Assembly (NCBI GenBank): GCA_948474755.1
Contig: CAOLHI010001479.1
Coordinates: forward strand, 310,001-374,000
Reading direction: 5' to 3'
DNA length: 64,000 bases
From: Ctenosaura bakeri
Taxonomy: Eukaryota > Chordata > Lepidosauria > Squamata > Iguanidae
The notes beneath the pieces were generated by a model. That model did no database searches and was not told the DNA's origin. It saw nothing but the letters and a program-made list of their open reading frames with translations. Of the stretch, positions 12,935-25,382 are shown in pieces. How positions within the stretch are numbered: position 1 is the stretch's first letter; the number at the start of each line of letters is the position of its first letter. Both the position numbers and the translations under genes were made by a program.

Positions 12935-13115
12935 TGCAGTATGACACCATGCTGTGATAAGGCCCTCAACCTTGTCCAAACTAAATGTACCCAACTCCCT
13001 CAATAATTTTTTCATTGAGTTTGGCTTTCCAGATTTTCATGATTTTAGCTACCTTCCTTTGTATGTGTTTGACCTGGTCAATACCATTCTTAAACTGTGG
13101 TTCCAAGAACAGGGA

Positions 13116-13614
13116 TGCAATTTTTCACTAATTTTCTTTTCAAAGGAAACAATTTTTTCTAAATTTTAATTTAAGCAATTTTAATTTTAGCAATTATTTT
13201 CCTGCTGTGAGAAACTCTTTGAAAACCACTCCATTTTCAAAGCTTATTCACAATTTGAGACTCATTTTATGCAAAATTCACATGTAGTTGTTTCGAATAT
13301 GAACAACGTTTCCTGTGCAGGAAGCATCTTTTTCTGCTCATTTCTGTTTTGTGCAGAAATATTAATTTCAGTGCAGAAAAAGCTGCTTCCATTACAGGAA
13401 ATGCTGTTTTCTATGCAAAACAACCACATATGAATTTTGCACAAATAATTGTGCACAAATCCCCATTCACAGAATCTTCTGTGCAAGAAACAGCGTTTTC
13501 TGCATAGAATATAGTATATTTGAGTAAACATATTACTTTCTGCACAGGATTCAAGAATTCTTTTCATCCAGAACTTGAAAAACATGCTTTTAAAAAATCA
13601 TTTTCCAAGTATTT
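13116..13614. repeat. AT-rich insert built of dispersed tttctgcacaga-type motifs
   Basis: The words 'tgtgcagaaa', 'tttctgcNca' and complements recur about ten times in both orientations between 13300 and 13560, giving a loose, self-complementary array. The 107-codon minus-strand ORF here (13262-13585) only reflects that low complexity. Flanked by CR1 antisense sequence, so it probably inserted into it. Confidence 0.45.
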
Positions 13615-13738
13615 TTGAATATTCTTTCCCTCCCTAGTCAAGAGCTAGACACAGTACCCCAGCTGAGGTCTGATCAAAGCATAACATAATGGTACTACTA
13701 CTTCCCTTGATCTAGATACCCTTGCTTCTGTAGACTAT

Positions 13739-13869
13739 GGCCATTTCCGCACTAGCCTGTTATAGCGTGATGATTCCAGCTGGCCCCTCCCGAAACTGCA
13801 AACCCCAGGATTCCAGAGGATGTTGAAAGTGGAATCATCACGCTATAACAGGCTAGTGTGGAAATGGCA
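13739..13869. mobile_element. Harbinger-like palindromic MITE, copy 1
   Basis: Bases 13739-13778 and 13830-13869 are 40-bp inverted arms (ggccatttccgcactagcct outward) differing at only about three positions. The spacer contains 'aggattccagaggatgttg'. A TAT trinucleotide at 13736-13738 is repeated at 13870-13872, fitting a 3-bp AT-rich target duplication. It splits CR1 antisense sequence. The same family recurs at 19768. Confidence 0.82.
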
Positions 13870-14240
13870 TATGTTGGAACAGCATTAGCTTTTCTTCTCC
13901 TTTTCTCGCTCTCTCTCTCTCCTTTTCTGTTGCTGCATCATACTGTTGACTCATGTTTGGCTAATGGTCTACTAAGACCTCTAGACTCTTTTTAAACATA
14001 CTGCTATCATACTTGAAGTCACCCTTCCCATATTGTCCATATGGGTTTTTTCCTATTCCATTGGTCCCTTATATTTATCTTTTCTGAAATCCATGTTGTG
14101 AATTTTGGCCTAGTTCTACAATCTATTTGAAGTAATCCTGAATTAGGATTCTGTCTTCTGCCCCTCTCATTTCATTTGGAGGCATACATACTTTCCAAGC
14201 AAACAAATGTGAATATTCCATAGGGCATACTCCTATTTGA

Positions 14241-15444
14241 TAACAATGGCCCCATGATATAGCCTTGATTTTTCTATAAGAAACCTGGTTACATTAAAAG
14301 ACCATGCTGATTGCAATTTGAATATATTACAAGTCATTTGGAAGATATACTCTTCCATAATACTTTGATGGTCATAATGCAGAGAATTTCATTTCAAGAG
14401 CCTTATGAAGCAGCAATAATCTTTAACCTCTGACATATTACAAGGAGATACTGTATTTTATCTATCAAACTGAGCAATTTTAATACCCCACCATTAATAA
14501 CCATTTATATTTATTACTCTTTCATTAAAGGTAGAAGAACACCAAATCCTTATTAATAAAAAGAGAAGATAATTTTCAATATATGCCATTCCATTTCTTG
14601 TCTCTTAAAATGCTAATACCTAAGGAGCCAAGACATGCTACAGTTTATCCTCCACCACAGGCAGATTTCAGCGCCACAGGCAGAAAGTGTTGCCTCTTGC
14701 TTTTTGCCCTTATTATATCAAATGTAAGCAGATTTTCATTAAGCTCACTGGAAGGGAACATTACACTTTAGCTGCAGTGTCCTCTTCACTGCCCTGACTT
14801 TTCTGCTGTACTAAAACCTGCTGGGAGGCCATTTCCCTCTTCTTTCTTTCTGACCTCATTTGAGACTGAATCTGACCAGTTCAGGTATTTTTTGCTTTGT
14901 TTACTTTCTTAACTCAATTCCCAGCGCCCCTTGGGTGACCTGGTGAAATGTGGCTGCCCACAATTTTCATTAGAGGTAAAAGACTCACCTTTTTTAGTTT
15001 TTATTATTCTTTTAGTGAAACAGAGAGACTCTTTCAGAAGAAAATCTATTATGTAACTGAAGGTGAAAAGCAATGACCTTTTAAAGGAGCCCACAGGGTT
15101 ATATACTGGGTTGGTCAAGTCAGTTCTATTTCAGCTTTTGAAAAACATTTGGCAAACATATTTAACAGCATCATTTTTTTTCCATGAAAGATGTATATGT
15201 AAAGGATGGGTACTTTAAATGCCTATAAGAACCCCAGTAAATATATAACATTTGCACTAGGCAGAATGAAAATGTACTGGTCAGCTTCTAGATGTTGTCC
15301 ACCTAGGGCCTCTTGCTTGCAGTGGGTAGAAATAGTTTGCTTTTCTGAAATGGTTTCCAAGTGTACTGGAATGGGTTTCTTAGCAATCTCCCAAGTATAG
15401 TCAGCTGAGAGATGTACAATTTGGAATAGCTACACTACTGATGA
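14241..15444. other. Unannotated AT-rich stretch
   Basis: No gene or repeat recognised; ORFs are short and random-looking. Confidence 0.45.
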
Positions 15445-15564
15445 CAGCCAACATGGGATAGTGGTTTGAGCGTTGGATTATGACTCAGTCCCAGAAAACC
15501 CCATGATAGGTTTCATGTAGGGTCACCATAAATTGGAAATGAATAGAAGACACACAAGAACAAC
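15445..15564 (+). mobile_element. tRNA-derived SINE with internal deletion
   Basis: Head modules ('gggatagtggtttgagcgtt', 'ggattatgactc') join directly to tail modules ('gaaaaccccatgatagg', 'gggtcaccataaattgg', ending acacacaagaacaac). The roughly 100-base middle present in the copy at 5902 is missing. Confidence 0.75.
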
Positions 15565-18500
15565 AGTGCTACTGATATCAAGACAATACACATATTGTAG
15601 TTTCAAAGCTGTCTTTTGCTCACATTTCCCCCAGGACTTCTCTGGAAAATTTGAAGAGAAGGGTGATAACAGAAATATTTTAAATAGTTAAATCCATAAT
15701 ATGAACAAAATCCCAGGGTTTACTCCTCCTCCCTCTCTGATATCTACTGCATGGGTAGATGAGAAAGAGAACTCCTTATGGGGCATAAGAGACTTCTGTA
15801 TGGGTGGTTTCAGATGATAAAGTGAGACCATGCCCTGCAACTGTCCTGCTTTAAGTGGTACAGCCATGGTTACTTATCTGGCAAGAAGCACAGTTACAGG
15901 ACTACATTTCTACAGCACCACCAGCTCAGGAATCCTCTCCTGAGGCAAAGGTGAAGCCCTACTTCTTGGTATGGCCAGCAAAGGCTGCAAGGAAGAAGTA
16001 GAAGCAAGGAAAAGGAGGAAGGCAGTGACTCAGCTCTTAAGGAACCTTGTTGGGTGGAGGAAACAGCAGTGAAGATGAGGAAGAGGACAGTGACTCTGTC
16101 CTTAGGGTCATGTTGACAGTGCACAGCAGAAAGCGTGATGATGGAAGCTGCCAGTTCTTCTTCCACCTCCTGGGGTGCAGGGCAACACAGGGGTAGCTTG
16201 GGCCCTGCTGCTAGCAGGGCAGCCACTGCTGCTATCCCCATTTTGGTTCCCCTTGGCTCAGCCTCAAGAGAAGTTAGTTCCATGGTTACTCACTCCTTGG
16301 CTTGGATCTAGCACTGAGTCAAGAAGTATTGTAGCAGTGGTAGTGGTGGCAGCAGCATCATTGCTACCAACTGGACTCAGGCTTGCCTCACATCCCACAT
16401 GAGAAGGACAAAGAGGCAGCCTCCATCATCATAGCCACTGTTGTGCATTACCAACAAGAGACCCATAAGGGTCAAGCAGCTGTCCTTTATAGCTTCCACT
16501 TCCTCCACTTGACCAGGAACTGCTCTTGCTAAGAGATGAGTCACCACTTACCAACTTGTCTTTGCTGCTTCCTCCATTTGGCCTATCTGAGTTGTCACTA
16601 AGTGGCAGCACCTCAGGAGGAGCTGCTGCCCAAGCAGGTGGTGTTTCTGCTACATCCAAGCCCAGCCCAGTCCAGCCCTATGTTTGTTCCCCCAGCCAAA
16701 TGACTGGGTGGTTAAGGTGCAACAGCTAGTGCTTGGGCTGGGCTTGTAGGCAGAGGGGTGAAGTGATGGCAGCAGTGGCAGATACAGGCCTACAGTGGAA
16801 AGAGCAACAGCACACTTCAGGAAGGAAGGAAGGTGGCAGTCCCAGTTTTCCTCTGTGAAATGTTGGAACCAAAGGAACCATGGTTTATCTTGTATGATAT
16901 GCATTGGGAATGGCTAAACAAACCACTCTCTGGCTTTATTGTGTGAACTGAACATGGTCGCTTTCTCTTGCTTGCTTTTCCCACCAAGAAACTGGACAAG
17001 GGAAAACATCTGTGCTCAGACAACATGCCAAACCCACAGTGAGAAAAATGTGGTCCACAGGCTGCATGGGACCCCACATCTCTTTCTAGGGACTTTGGCA
17101 TGCCCAAGATACCCCACAAACCCCCAGAACACTAAAATCATTTTTTAAAAATTCCCAGATGGTTTTTAACTCCAAAAGGAACCCAAATGGCTGCAAAATG
17201 CAGCATTTTTCCTCCTCTACCCTCTCAACCATGCAAAAAGCTGAGAAAAGGTTGAAAAATTGTTCAAAATAAAAATAAACTGACATCACATTGTTTTCCT
17301 TGTTTACTGCATGAAATGGCGCAGCCTGCTGAGAGTGGGTAAAAGAAGGGCCCCTAACCACAGTGCGTTGCCTGCCTCCTGTGCTGAACAAACCATGGAG
17401 CACAGCAATATGGTTTCTTTAGCTGCTCCCACTGCAAGTGAGAGTGCTCAAGCTGCACGCTGTTGTACACACCGCTTATAACAGATAAGCCAGAGCTCCT
17501 GTGATTCCCTGGCTTACTCAACCATCTGACTGTGGCCAATAGCTTCCATTGCTAAAGGCCAGGCAGCAGAGCTGATTCCAATACGAAAGAGGTGGGAACC
17601 ATTGTTCTCACGGTATTAGCAAAGGACACATCATGTGATCTCTTACCAACAGTTGTGCTGGCTAGGTTTAATGGAAGTTGCAGTGCAACAACAGTTCTGC
17701 TCCAGGATGATGAGCAAGCATGGTACAGAAATACTGCTGCTTGTGTTAGCTGTGTTGCTCCTTCTGTGTTGCCTAAGCTCACAAGGGGAAGAGCACTGGC
17801 TGAGAACAGAACAGGCAGGCTGTATACTCACTGGAAGTCTATCCACTCTTCTTCCATTCTTTTCTGTGCAGACACACATATAAGTGGGCAAGTGCATGGC
17901 TCATGTACAGTATACAAGTTATTGGTCCTACATTCATGACTATTTGTGGCATCACTTCTTTTCATCTGATTTCTTTGTCCCCATTATTTAAAATATCTTT
18001 AAACTTTGCTTACTGCTTTTGTCCCTGCCAAACCAGCAAAATGTCTTAATGCACACGTATAAAGCACATGACAGAAAACAGAGCTGGAAGACATTATTTT
18101 TTGGGGGGGGCAAATGGCTTCCAGAATCTATTAGTAAGTATGACTAAGGGTTTCTGGGAGGTGTGCAACAAAAATATAACATTTCTGATCTCTGAGAGAA
18201 AGCAAAGGAAAAAGGAGAATGATAGTCTTCTAGATGCAATCAACAGTCCTGCATGAAGTATCCATCACTGAGCTGAATCATTTCAAAGTACAGGACAAGA
18301 ACTCAGTGTTTGACTTAGAAAAATTCCTGCACATATATGGCTGGGAGCTTCTCAGGAGGGAGGTCTGAATATGGCCCCTTCCTTTCTGTTTTAATTTAAT
18401 TAACAGTGCAGGGAACAAATAAATAACAATCTGACTGAGAGAACTTAGCTAGGGAAAGATCAGCTGGTTCCATTGCTTGTTTTTCCTTGAGCAGTTCATA

Positions 18501-19764
18501 CCCTGACATTGTGCCAACCTTCTGAGAAAAAAAGAAAAAAGAATCTTTACCCCATGTGCCTGGAAGACCTAGTTCCCCTTCAGGATTTGATTGTTATGTT
18601 TTCCTGGAACCATGCAGTAGTTTTCATCCTACTTCTGTAGTAATCCAATTTCTGCCTCCACATTTTCTACTTCACCCTCAAGTCATGTGACACTTTTCTG
18701 AAATACGTTCCTATAATTGTCGCTTGCCTCATTCTGTCCAAGGACACATTGTCCTCATGTAGCTGAAATGAAAATGACTGCATTATTTTACTTGCCAACA
18801 AGACCTTTCACGTCTGTATTTATACATGCATTTCTAACAGCTACTTCAGATGACGGGAGAAGCAGCTGCTGCCACTTTTTCTTTGGAGATAAATGAAGTT
18901 CAGTGGTTAAGAGCTGCTTTTACACTGCTAACTAAGATGAGTTTTCCTGCCTTTTGCATGGCATAACAAGCACTTCCACAAGCTAATAGTAGGAAATTGT
19001 TCTCAATGACTTAATAAAAGTATAAATATGTATACTTTTATTTGTGCTTTTGGGACAGTATGGCCAGAATAGTGTAGGTGTATACCACCTAGCATAACTG
19101 AGGGTTATGCCAGTGTCTATTCTTTTGGGGACATTTTTGAGAAGGTTCAATGGCCAGTGCAACCACAACTCAATGGCCTAGCTAATCAGAGGCCAGGAGA
19201 ATGTGGAGTCTGTACAACAATAACTGTTTGTCTCCTGTTGGTACAACTACAGGCAGAAGATTCCTGTGTGTCCGCTGCCCTCCCCAGCCACTGATTGGCT
19301 GTGAGAGTGTGCTTCCACTCTGTTAAGTTACCTTGTGCTGCAGGACATGAGCAAGAGTCCAGAGTAAGTTCACTGGTAAGCTGTACTCACATAGCCTGTA
19401 TTTCCCAATGCAGTGCTTGGCCAGCTATGTGACTGACTACCTGATAACTATATATGGGATAGCAATTACAAAACAAGAAGTCTTCTATTATTTAGGTTTA
19501 GATGGCTTGGCCTCAAAACACGCTATACTCTAAGCACTTCAGTAAGGGTGGTAACAACAGAGGTTTGTTAGGATAGAGGTTTCTGGTTTCATGCCCAGAC
19601 TGCAGAAAAAAGGGCCATAACTGTATGGTAGTGCTTGCCGGTGGTTTTGATGTCATTAGGTGAATAAATTCTTTCTGGGGTTTAGTGTGAACTTTAAAGG
19701 AGCCAAACTACCCTCAAAACAAGTTCAGCACCTGGGACAACTCCTTGAAAGTTTAGGCTAAAAC
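15565..19764. other. Unannotated stretch with a GC-richer block
   Basis: 15830-16830 is GC-richer, with CAG/GGC-type runs and several overlapping ORFs of 60-130 codons on both strands. None has recognisable domains or a coding-like partner. It resembles degraded non-autonomous DNA-element filler, but no terminal repeats could be placed. The rest is AT-rich with nothing recognised. Confidence 0.4.
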
Positions 19765-19767
19765 TAA

Positions 19768-19869
19768 GGCCATTTCTGCACTACACTCTTATAGCGCGAT
19801 TATTCCACTTTCAACATCCTATGGAATCCTGGAATAATCGCGCTATGAGAGTATAGTGCGGCAATGGCC
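19768..19869. mobile_element. Harbinger-like palindromic MITE, copy 2
   Basis: The arms 19768-19807 and 19830-19869 are inverted repeats (ggccatttctgcactaca outward, with a few mismatches) around a 22-bp spacer. TAA at 19765-19767 is repeated at 19870-19872, a clear 3-bp target duplication. The spacer carries the same 'tttcaacatcct' core as copy 1, in the opposite orientation. The 3-bp TAA-type duplication points to PIF/Harbinger. Confidence 0.85.
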
Positions 19870-19872
19870 TAA

Positions 19873-22636
19873 GAGTGAATCTACTGCCCCACTGACATCA
19901 GAACCACCAGCTACCTCTGCTGTAGAAGTACTGTCCTCTTCCTTCTGTCTGGACATGCTCTACTGATCTATGGACAGCCAGGGTGGTTCATCTACAAGAT
20001 AATGGAGTTTTTCACTTCCAGACCACTGGATGTGAAGGGATTTGCCTCATTATTAGAGTCTTCTGAACTTATTCTGATCCCTTCTCCTTTATCTGTATCA
20101 TTAGGTCTGTTTAATTTTTGTGCCTGGGCAGGTATATGCTTCTGATGTTCTCTTTGTCCCTTTAGAAACTTCCTCTAACCTTTAAACTTTTTTTTTTCTA
20201 AACTGAAAACACTAAGATGAGGGAAGGCAGTGTGGAGGCTGAAGAGGGAGCAGTTGAGGTGACCCACTATTACCACCTCTGTTTCTACTTTTCCATGACC
20301 CATCCAGAAATCGTGGAAAACACAAGGGGTGATGGATGGGGCCTGCCCACTTCAGTCACTTGCAGTCAGCCTCTTTGCCCTTCCTTCTTTTCATCTGAGC
20401 AGCTACTAGCTTTTTTAAAATTGCCACTACAGTCTGCAGAAGCAACTTTCCATTTTGCCCCGACAGGGCAAACAGCCTTGAGAGGATGGGCAGAGAGGGA
20501 ACTATTTGGTCTCAGTCAAAAGACTGGTGTTATTGAGCTAGGAAAAGTGCAGAAAAAAGGCAACCTGGATGATCAAGGGACTGGGGCAATCCCTCTTTGA
20601 GTAAAGGATGCAACATTTTGTGGCAACATTTGGGGCTGTTTTTCAAAAGTAAATAAGAAGAGGCATGACAGCAGTGTGCAACATTAAACATGCTATGGAG
20701 AAATAAGATAGTGGGAAGCAATTGGAGATCAACTGAGTGACTGGAGATGATCTTACCAATGAATGAAGAACAATGAATCCCAAAGTTATTCTTCATGTCC
20801 AATTTTTGGAAAATGACAATGGTTGTTCATGAATTTATCACATTTGAGATACAATAAATGGTGTATGCATTCATTCTAGTTGTTCACCTAACTTCTGCTT
20901 TTTGATCAACTCCAGCTGATTACTTGCCTTGTTTAGCAAATGCCCAGGAGAAACAATAGCATGTGAAAAGACTTTGTACACGGACTTGGGCTAGAAATGA
21001 TTAAAATGTTACCAATATGGCATCCACTATTGAGAAGAGCCAATCCTATTTAATTGATACTTAAAGGGAAATTCTCCATCTTGCACAAGAGTTGTAGCTC
21101 ACTGAAAAAAGGAAGAAGCACAGATCTGAACTTTGTTGAAGGTCTGTTTTTTAAAAAATGACACTAGAAAGAAAGTAATAACATTTCCAAAATTTAGGCA
21201 TTTCAGAGCCTTGTTTCTCTGCTTTATATCATCTTTGAAATCTAACCATGAGAAAAAGAAGAAAAAGAATCTATCTTTCCTAACCAAATCCCAATCACTT
21301 ATGGTTCAAGCCTCAGAGAATACTATCGTGATTTTTATAAAACAGAATATTCTGTTTATACACAGAAGTGACAGCTTCACATTTAACATGTTTCATCCAA
21401 AGCTACTGGCAACAAAGCATGCACTTTTGACAGTGAAAAGATAAGGTTATGGGTAGAAAGCAAAAAGGAACTCTATTTTCCCAAAGTTCTGTGGCCCTCA
21501 ATTTTAAATCAAATTCATATTGAGAAATCAGCACTCATTAGCTGTTTGGACCCTTTGCTGTCAGGTAAAAGATGGCTATCTTCCTAAAAGAGATGGAATT
21601 AGATGGCTTTCACAAAATCGCAGGTGGCTCTGACATACTATGGATACCACTGAATATAATACTCTTTTAAAAATGAAACTCAGTCAGCTATAATGCCCTT
21701 TGGTTCAAATCTGCACAGAATTATACACATGAAGAACAGCTCAGTGGCAGCAACCTGTCATTAAAAGATAAAATTATTCTAAACCATTGGGGAGAAATGT
21801 AGCTACTTTTGTGTAATCTTAGAGGAAAACAGCTATAATTCATGCTATGTATAATTTAAGGGTAAAGACTTCACCAACACACACACACACACACACAAAC
21901 ACATATTTATGAGCTCTCAACATAACTTTAGAAAATATTGTATTTTGAAACACTAAAAAAAAAACCCATTATACTTCAAAAGAATACCTATTTCTTTCTG
22001 GCTTTTACATTGTTATAGCTATTGATTTCCAACTGCAGTCAACAGATGGACTGTCTGGAGCAGAGTGTTTATTGTTATAACAACAGTGAACCAACAGCCA
22101 AAAAGCTTAGTTTAAATTATACAGCAACCCCCTGCCCATTATGCAACCCTCAATTATTTGAACCACCCAATTTAAAGCTCACCGGGCAATATCTGCAGAC
22201 ATGCATCACAGTAAATAACACTCCCTTTTTGCCAAAGCTCTAATTATTTAAACATTTGGGACAATCTCCAAGAATTTTTGGACGACTTAAATTTCTATTC
22301 TATATTTCATTTTTATTTACACATACACACTTCTCTTTCTTCACAATGCAGATAGCTTTACGTATATATGTATGTTTGGTACAGAAGGTTCAGTTCTGCT
22401 TTAAATAGTTGAACAAAGAATATGAGCTGAAGATTTTATAGGGTATGAAATTTGTTCTTGCTGGTAAAAGTTCAAAAATATTTTTCCCTCAATCTGCTGC
22501 TGCCTTTTGCATATTTTCCTGCTGACGAAGCTTATAGATACAGGCTACCTCAACTGGTCAATGGCGAACATGGATCAAAAGGATAAACTGAGCTTTTTCA
22601 TCAGCTTGTCTTAAAGGCACATGGCAAGGAAGTGTG
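19873..22636. other. Unannotated stretch with an (AC)n microsatellite
   Basis: Contains an AC dinucleotide run at about 21875-21902. No gene recognised. The 127-codon ORF at 20217-20600 has no recognisable domain and shares its span with minus-strand ORFs. Confidence 0.45.
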
Positions 22637-22893
22637 GTGGGTCAGCCTAGATGACCTCAAGGTTTGTAGGGTTGTGTTGTGTATTGATAATGGGCATTCT
22701 GATTTGCATAACAGTACCTTGCATGTTACAGTATTTTCAATCTGCAATAAATGATTAGAGTGATAGAAGGAAAAGCTGCTGTATATGCTCTAATGGCAAA
22801 GCCAAAATAATGAAATAATTATGCTTGAATTGCTAATGAATTCAGCTTAAAAGGGGGGGGGATGTGGTGGGTTAGTCTAGATGACCTTAAGGT
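22637..22893 (+). repeat. 227-bp-spaced direct repeat pair beside LTR copy A
   Basis: The phrase gtggtgggtNagNctagatg (continuing acctNaaggt) occurs near 22637 and again near 22864 with only C/T differences. The phrase resembles LINE 3' ends of the CR1/L2 type. The second copy abuts the LTR. Origin uncertain. Confidence 0.5.
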
Positions 22894-22894
22894 A

Positions 22895-23234
22895 TGGGGG
22901 AAAGCAGTTAATTTTCTCTGCAGTTGAAGTCCCTCTGTGTATGAAAGGAATACAATAGAACTCTGTAAGACAGAAGGTTAGGGAGGATGGAATGTACCTC
23001 GCTATGCTTCCTTTACTTTGCAACATTTGTAAGATTACGCTAGAGAATGGTGGGAACCTTTGTACGCATCAGTTTCCTTTCTTGAACATGTGATGACTGT
23101 ACTGGAAAATGTATAAATCGCTGTGAATATGAAGAGGCGGGGTTCAGACTTTTGGGAACGATCCCACTGAGAGATTGTGCCGGCTACAATAAATGATTTT
23201 CCTTAATCTGTGGGTCTCTATCTCTTCTATAACA
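22895..23234 (+). mobile_element. Solo LTR-like element, copy A (unfilled site)
   Basis: About 340 bp with LTR-like order: a TATA-type box (tgtataaatcg, about 23109), an AATAAA signal (about 23189), then 'gggtctctatctcttc' and a terminal aca. It aligns with 26155-26328 joined to 32388-32578, sharing 'cagttaattNtct', 'tttgcaacattt', 'gaacctttgtac', 'cttgaacatgtgatgac' and 'actggaaaatgt'. At 23054-23056 it carries the uninterrupted GAA where the other copy holds the DIRS element. No target duplication was visible. Confidence 0.7.
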
Positions 23235-24316
23235 GAAACAATGAAAAGAGAAAATGACTATGTTACTGTGCAACCCCAGTTCTTCACCATTCAGTCCAAC
23301 TTTTATAAGTTTTATAAATCAGGCATGCAGACAAGCTTCAGTTAAACCATAATCTCTTAACCGATAATACCCCAGCATCTATAAATAAACGGCCAAGTGA
23401 GCAAGCCCTGAGAATGAAAAGGCAACAGTTCTATGAAATAATGCTGAACCTTTTCCTCTCTTGGATGTTTTTCACCATACCTTTAAATCCAATCAAGAAG
23501 TATTATACTATGGAAAAAACAGGGGCTCTTTCACAGACACAGTTTATACTGGCAGTCAGTTCTGTGGAATCCTGAGATTTATAGATACATGAGATCTGCT
23601 TTGCCAGAACAACAAATCCCCCACCAAACAACAAATCCCAGAATTTTGTAGGGGAAGGCAGCTCTGGTAACTAAAGAGATGCCAAAGTGCCATAACTGTG
23701 TAGTGTGAAAGAGAGGTAATCTCTGAGGTGAATTCCCACCTTTCCTGCTGAAGTATGATGTTCCCCTTTTCTTCTCCAGGAAAAAGAGTCCTATTGAACT
23801 GCCATGCTTGTGTATGGGTTGGGGTTTATGGTGTGGGAAGAGGCAGCGATCCCTCCAGTCTTCTATATGCTGTGGATGACACCAGATACTACATCTGCGT
23901 ATAAAGGTAAAATAATTTATATTGTCCAAGGACCAAGGCACCTAGGATACACAATTTTATACAGGTGTGATATTTTAGATGTAATGCTTGAAGGTACCTG
24001 CCTTGGCAAATTTCAGAACAACAAGCAGGAAGCCTCTCCTTCATACTCCAGAACATCATGGCTTCTTTATGGTGAACAAATCAGAGGAGGACTGCCCTAA
24101 GCTAGTACATCTGGCAGGATGCAAAACAGGCAGAAATAGGCTCACATGTAATGTCCATGAATACAACTTCCCTTAAAAATGGGAAACTAGCAACAGATCC
24201 AGGTGTCCCCTCTATGCAGAAACATCAGCAGTCAAGTTTATGGGATTATACTACCAGGAGAAGCAGGAAAAATGGTGTAGAAACATGTGAAGCTGCCTTA
24301 CACTGACTTAGGCCAT
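23235..24316. other. Unannotated stretch
   Basis: No gene or repeat recognised. Short ORFs on both strands (98 and 120 codons) lack recognisable domains. Confidence 0.45.
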
Positions 24317-24840
24317 TAGTTCTTAACCTGGGGGTCTGTGAAGCCCTCACAGGTTGTCTGCAAAGCCTTGCTGCTGAACACCACCAGCAGTGGCAGCAAC
24401 TGAGATGTGGTAGTGGTGTGTGCATGCAGGTGCTGAATCTACTCCCTCACTTCCAAACAAGGCCTGTGTAGCAATACCAACAGGAGAAGTGAGTCCTACA
24501 GTCAGGCTTACAATCTAAAAAGACCCCGGGAAGAAAAGGAGGGTAAGAAGAGGACCACAAATGCCTATAAGAGCGAGGGCCCAGCTGAGGGCAAATGGAA
24601 TAAGGTGACAGTGCTGCCACCCTGAGGAGGCCCAGCTTCTATGTCTCCATGGCAAAATCATCCCACGCACACCGTGTTGAATCCCGTCTTCTCTCATAGA
24701 AAAAGCCCCCATCTGCATCTTCTCTCTCCTGGTTAGCTTGGAAATGAAGGGACACTGGGCCATCTTCAATGTCTGCACCCCTCCCTCACTACCCTGATAA
24801 AAGGGACACAACAGCAGGTGTGTGCACACACCCAAAGTAT

Positions 24841-25000
24841 GACTCTGGAGAGCAGGGTCCCCACTTGGGCTATGGAAACTCACTGAGTGACCCCAGCCAA
24901 GTATCTTCTCTCAGCCCCAGAGAAAGGCAATGGCAACAATCTTGCCAAGAAAACCCCCATGACAGGATCACCTTAGGGTCACCATAAGTCAGTTTTCAAA
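24841..25000 (+). mobile_element. tRNA-derived SINE fragment
   Basis: Shows 'ctatggaaactcactgagtgac', 'tctctcagcccca', 'aggcaatggcaac', 'cttgccaagaaaaccccc' and 'gggtcaccataagtca' in family order, without the terminal ACAAC tail. Confidence 0.75.
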
Positions 25001-25049
25001 GGGGAGAGACATGATGGCTAGAAAGAACCTCTCCTGACAGAGGCACTTG

Positions 25050-25205
25050 GTTGTTGTGTGCCTTCAAGTCGCTTCTGATTTATAGCAATCCTAAAAACCA
25101 CAGAGTTGTGTGTGTGTGGTGGTAGGGGGTTGCAAGATTTGTTCAGGGGGGTTGCCTTTGCCTTCCTCTGAGGCTGAGAGAATGTCACCAAGTATCTGAG
25201 TAGGG
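25050..25205 (-). mobile_element. tRNA-derived SINE fragment, antisense
   Basis: Starts with the reverse complement of the SINE tail ('ttgttgtgtgccttcaagtc') and runs through 'ttgcctttgccttcctctga' and 'ggctgagagaatgtc'. A GT-rich expansion sits in the middle. Confidence 0.75.
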
Positions 25206-25382
25206 ATGTGACTCTTAGTCTCCAGAAACTTTTAATAAATAAATATCTGAATATTTAAATAAATACTCGAATATTTCAATCTAAATTTAAATATTTAAAT
25301 CTTGAGTTAAGTTTTGGGGGGTCCCTGGCAATAAATCATATTTACAGGGGATTCCTGGTAAAGAAGATATTAAGAACCACTG

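Larger units (their letters stand above)
11996..14240 (-). mobile_element. CR1 LINE copy, antisense, interrupted
   Basis: The plus strand reads as the reverse complement of a CR1 3' half. It starts with the 3'-terminal block ('atagagttcaaaaatgatcc...ggtcatctggtccag') and passes through 'gaatctcctttcctgtaat' and 'gagcagcac' (12340-12410). It continues with 'cacagtaccccagctgaggtctga' near 13650 and 'gttgactcatgtttggctaatgg' near 13945. Recognisable CR1 blocks are about 11996-12081, 12227-12480, 12935-13115, 13615-13738 and 13873-14240. Intervening sequence is later insertions. No open frame survives. Confidence 0.75.
24317..25382. mobile_element. hAT (Charlie-like) non-autonomous element, SINE-laden
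   Basis: The left end reads cattagttcttaacctgggg and the right end attaagaaccactg. These match, inverted, the CAGTGGTTCTTAACC terminus typical of hAT elements. No clear 8-bp target duplication was seen. Two SINEs (24841-25000 and 25050-25205) lie within. No transposase-like ORF. Confidence 0.5.

Noticed and set aside
15894..16283. 129-codon minus-strand ORF as a possible gene
   Set aside because: No recognisable domain, overlapping ORFs on the other strand, and low-complexity GC-rich context.
20217..20600. 127-codon plus-strand ORF
   Set aside because: No domain or similarity recognised, and no splice-like or promoter context could be supported.
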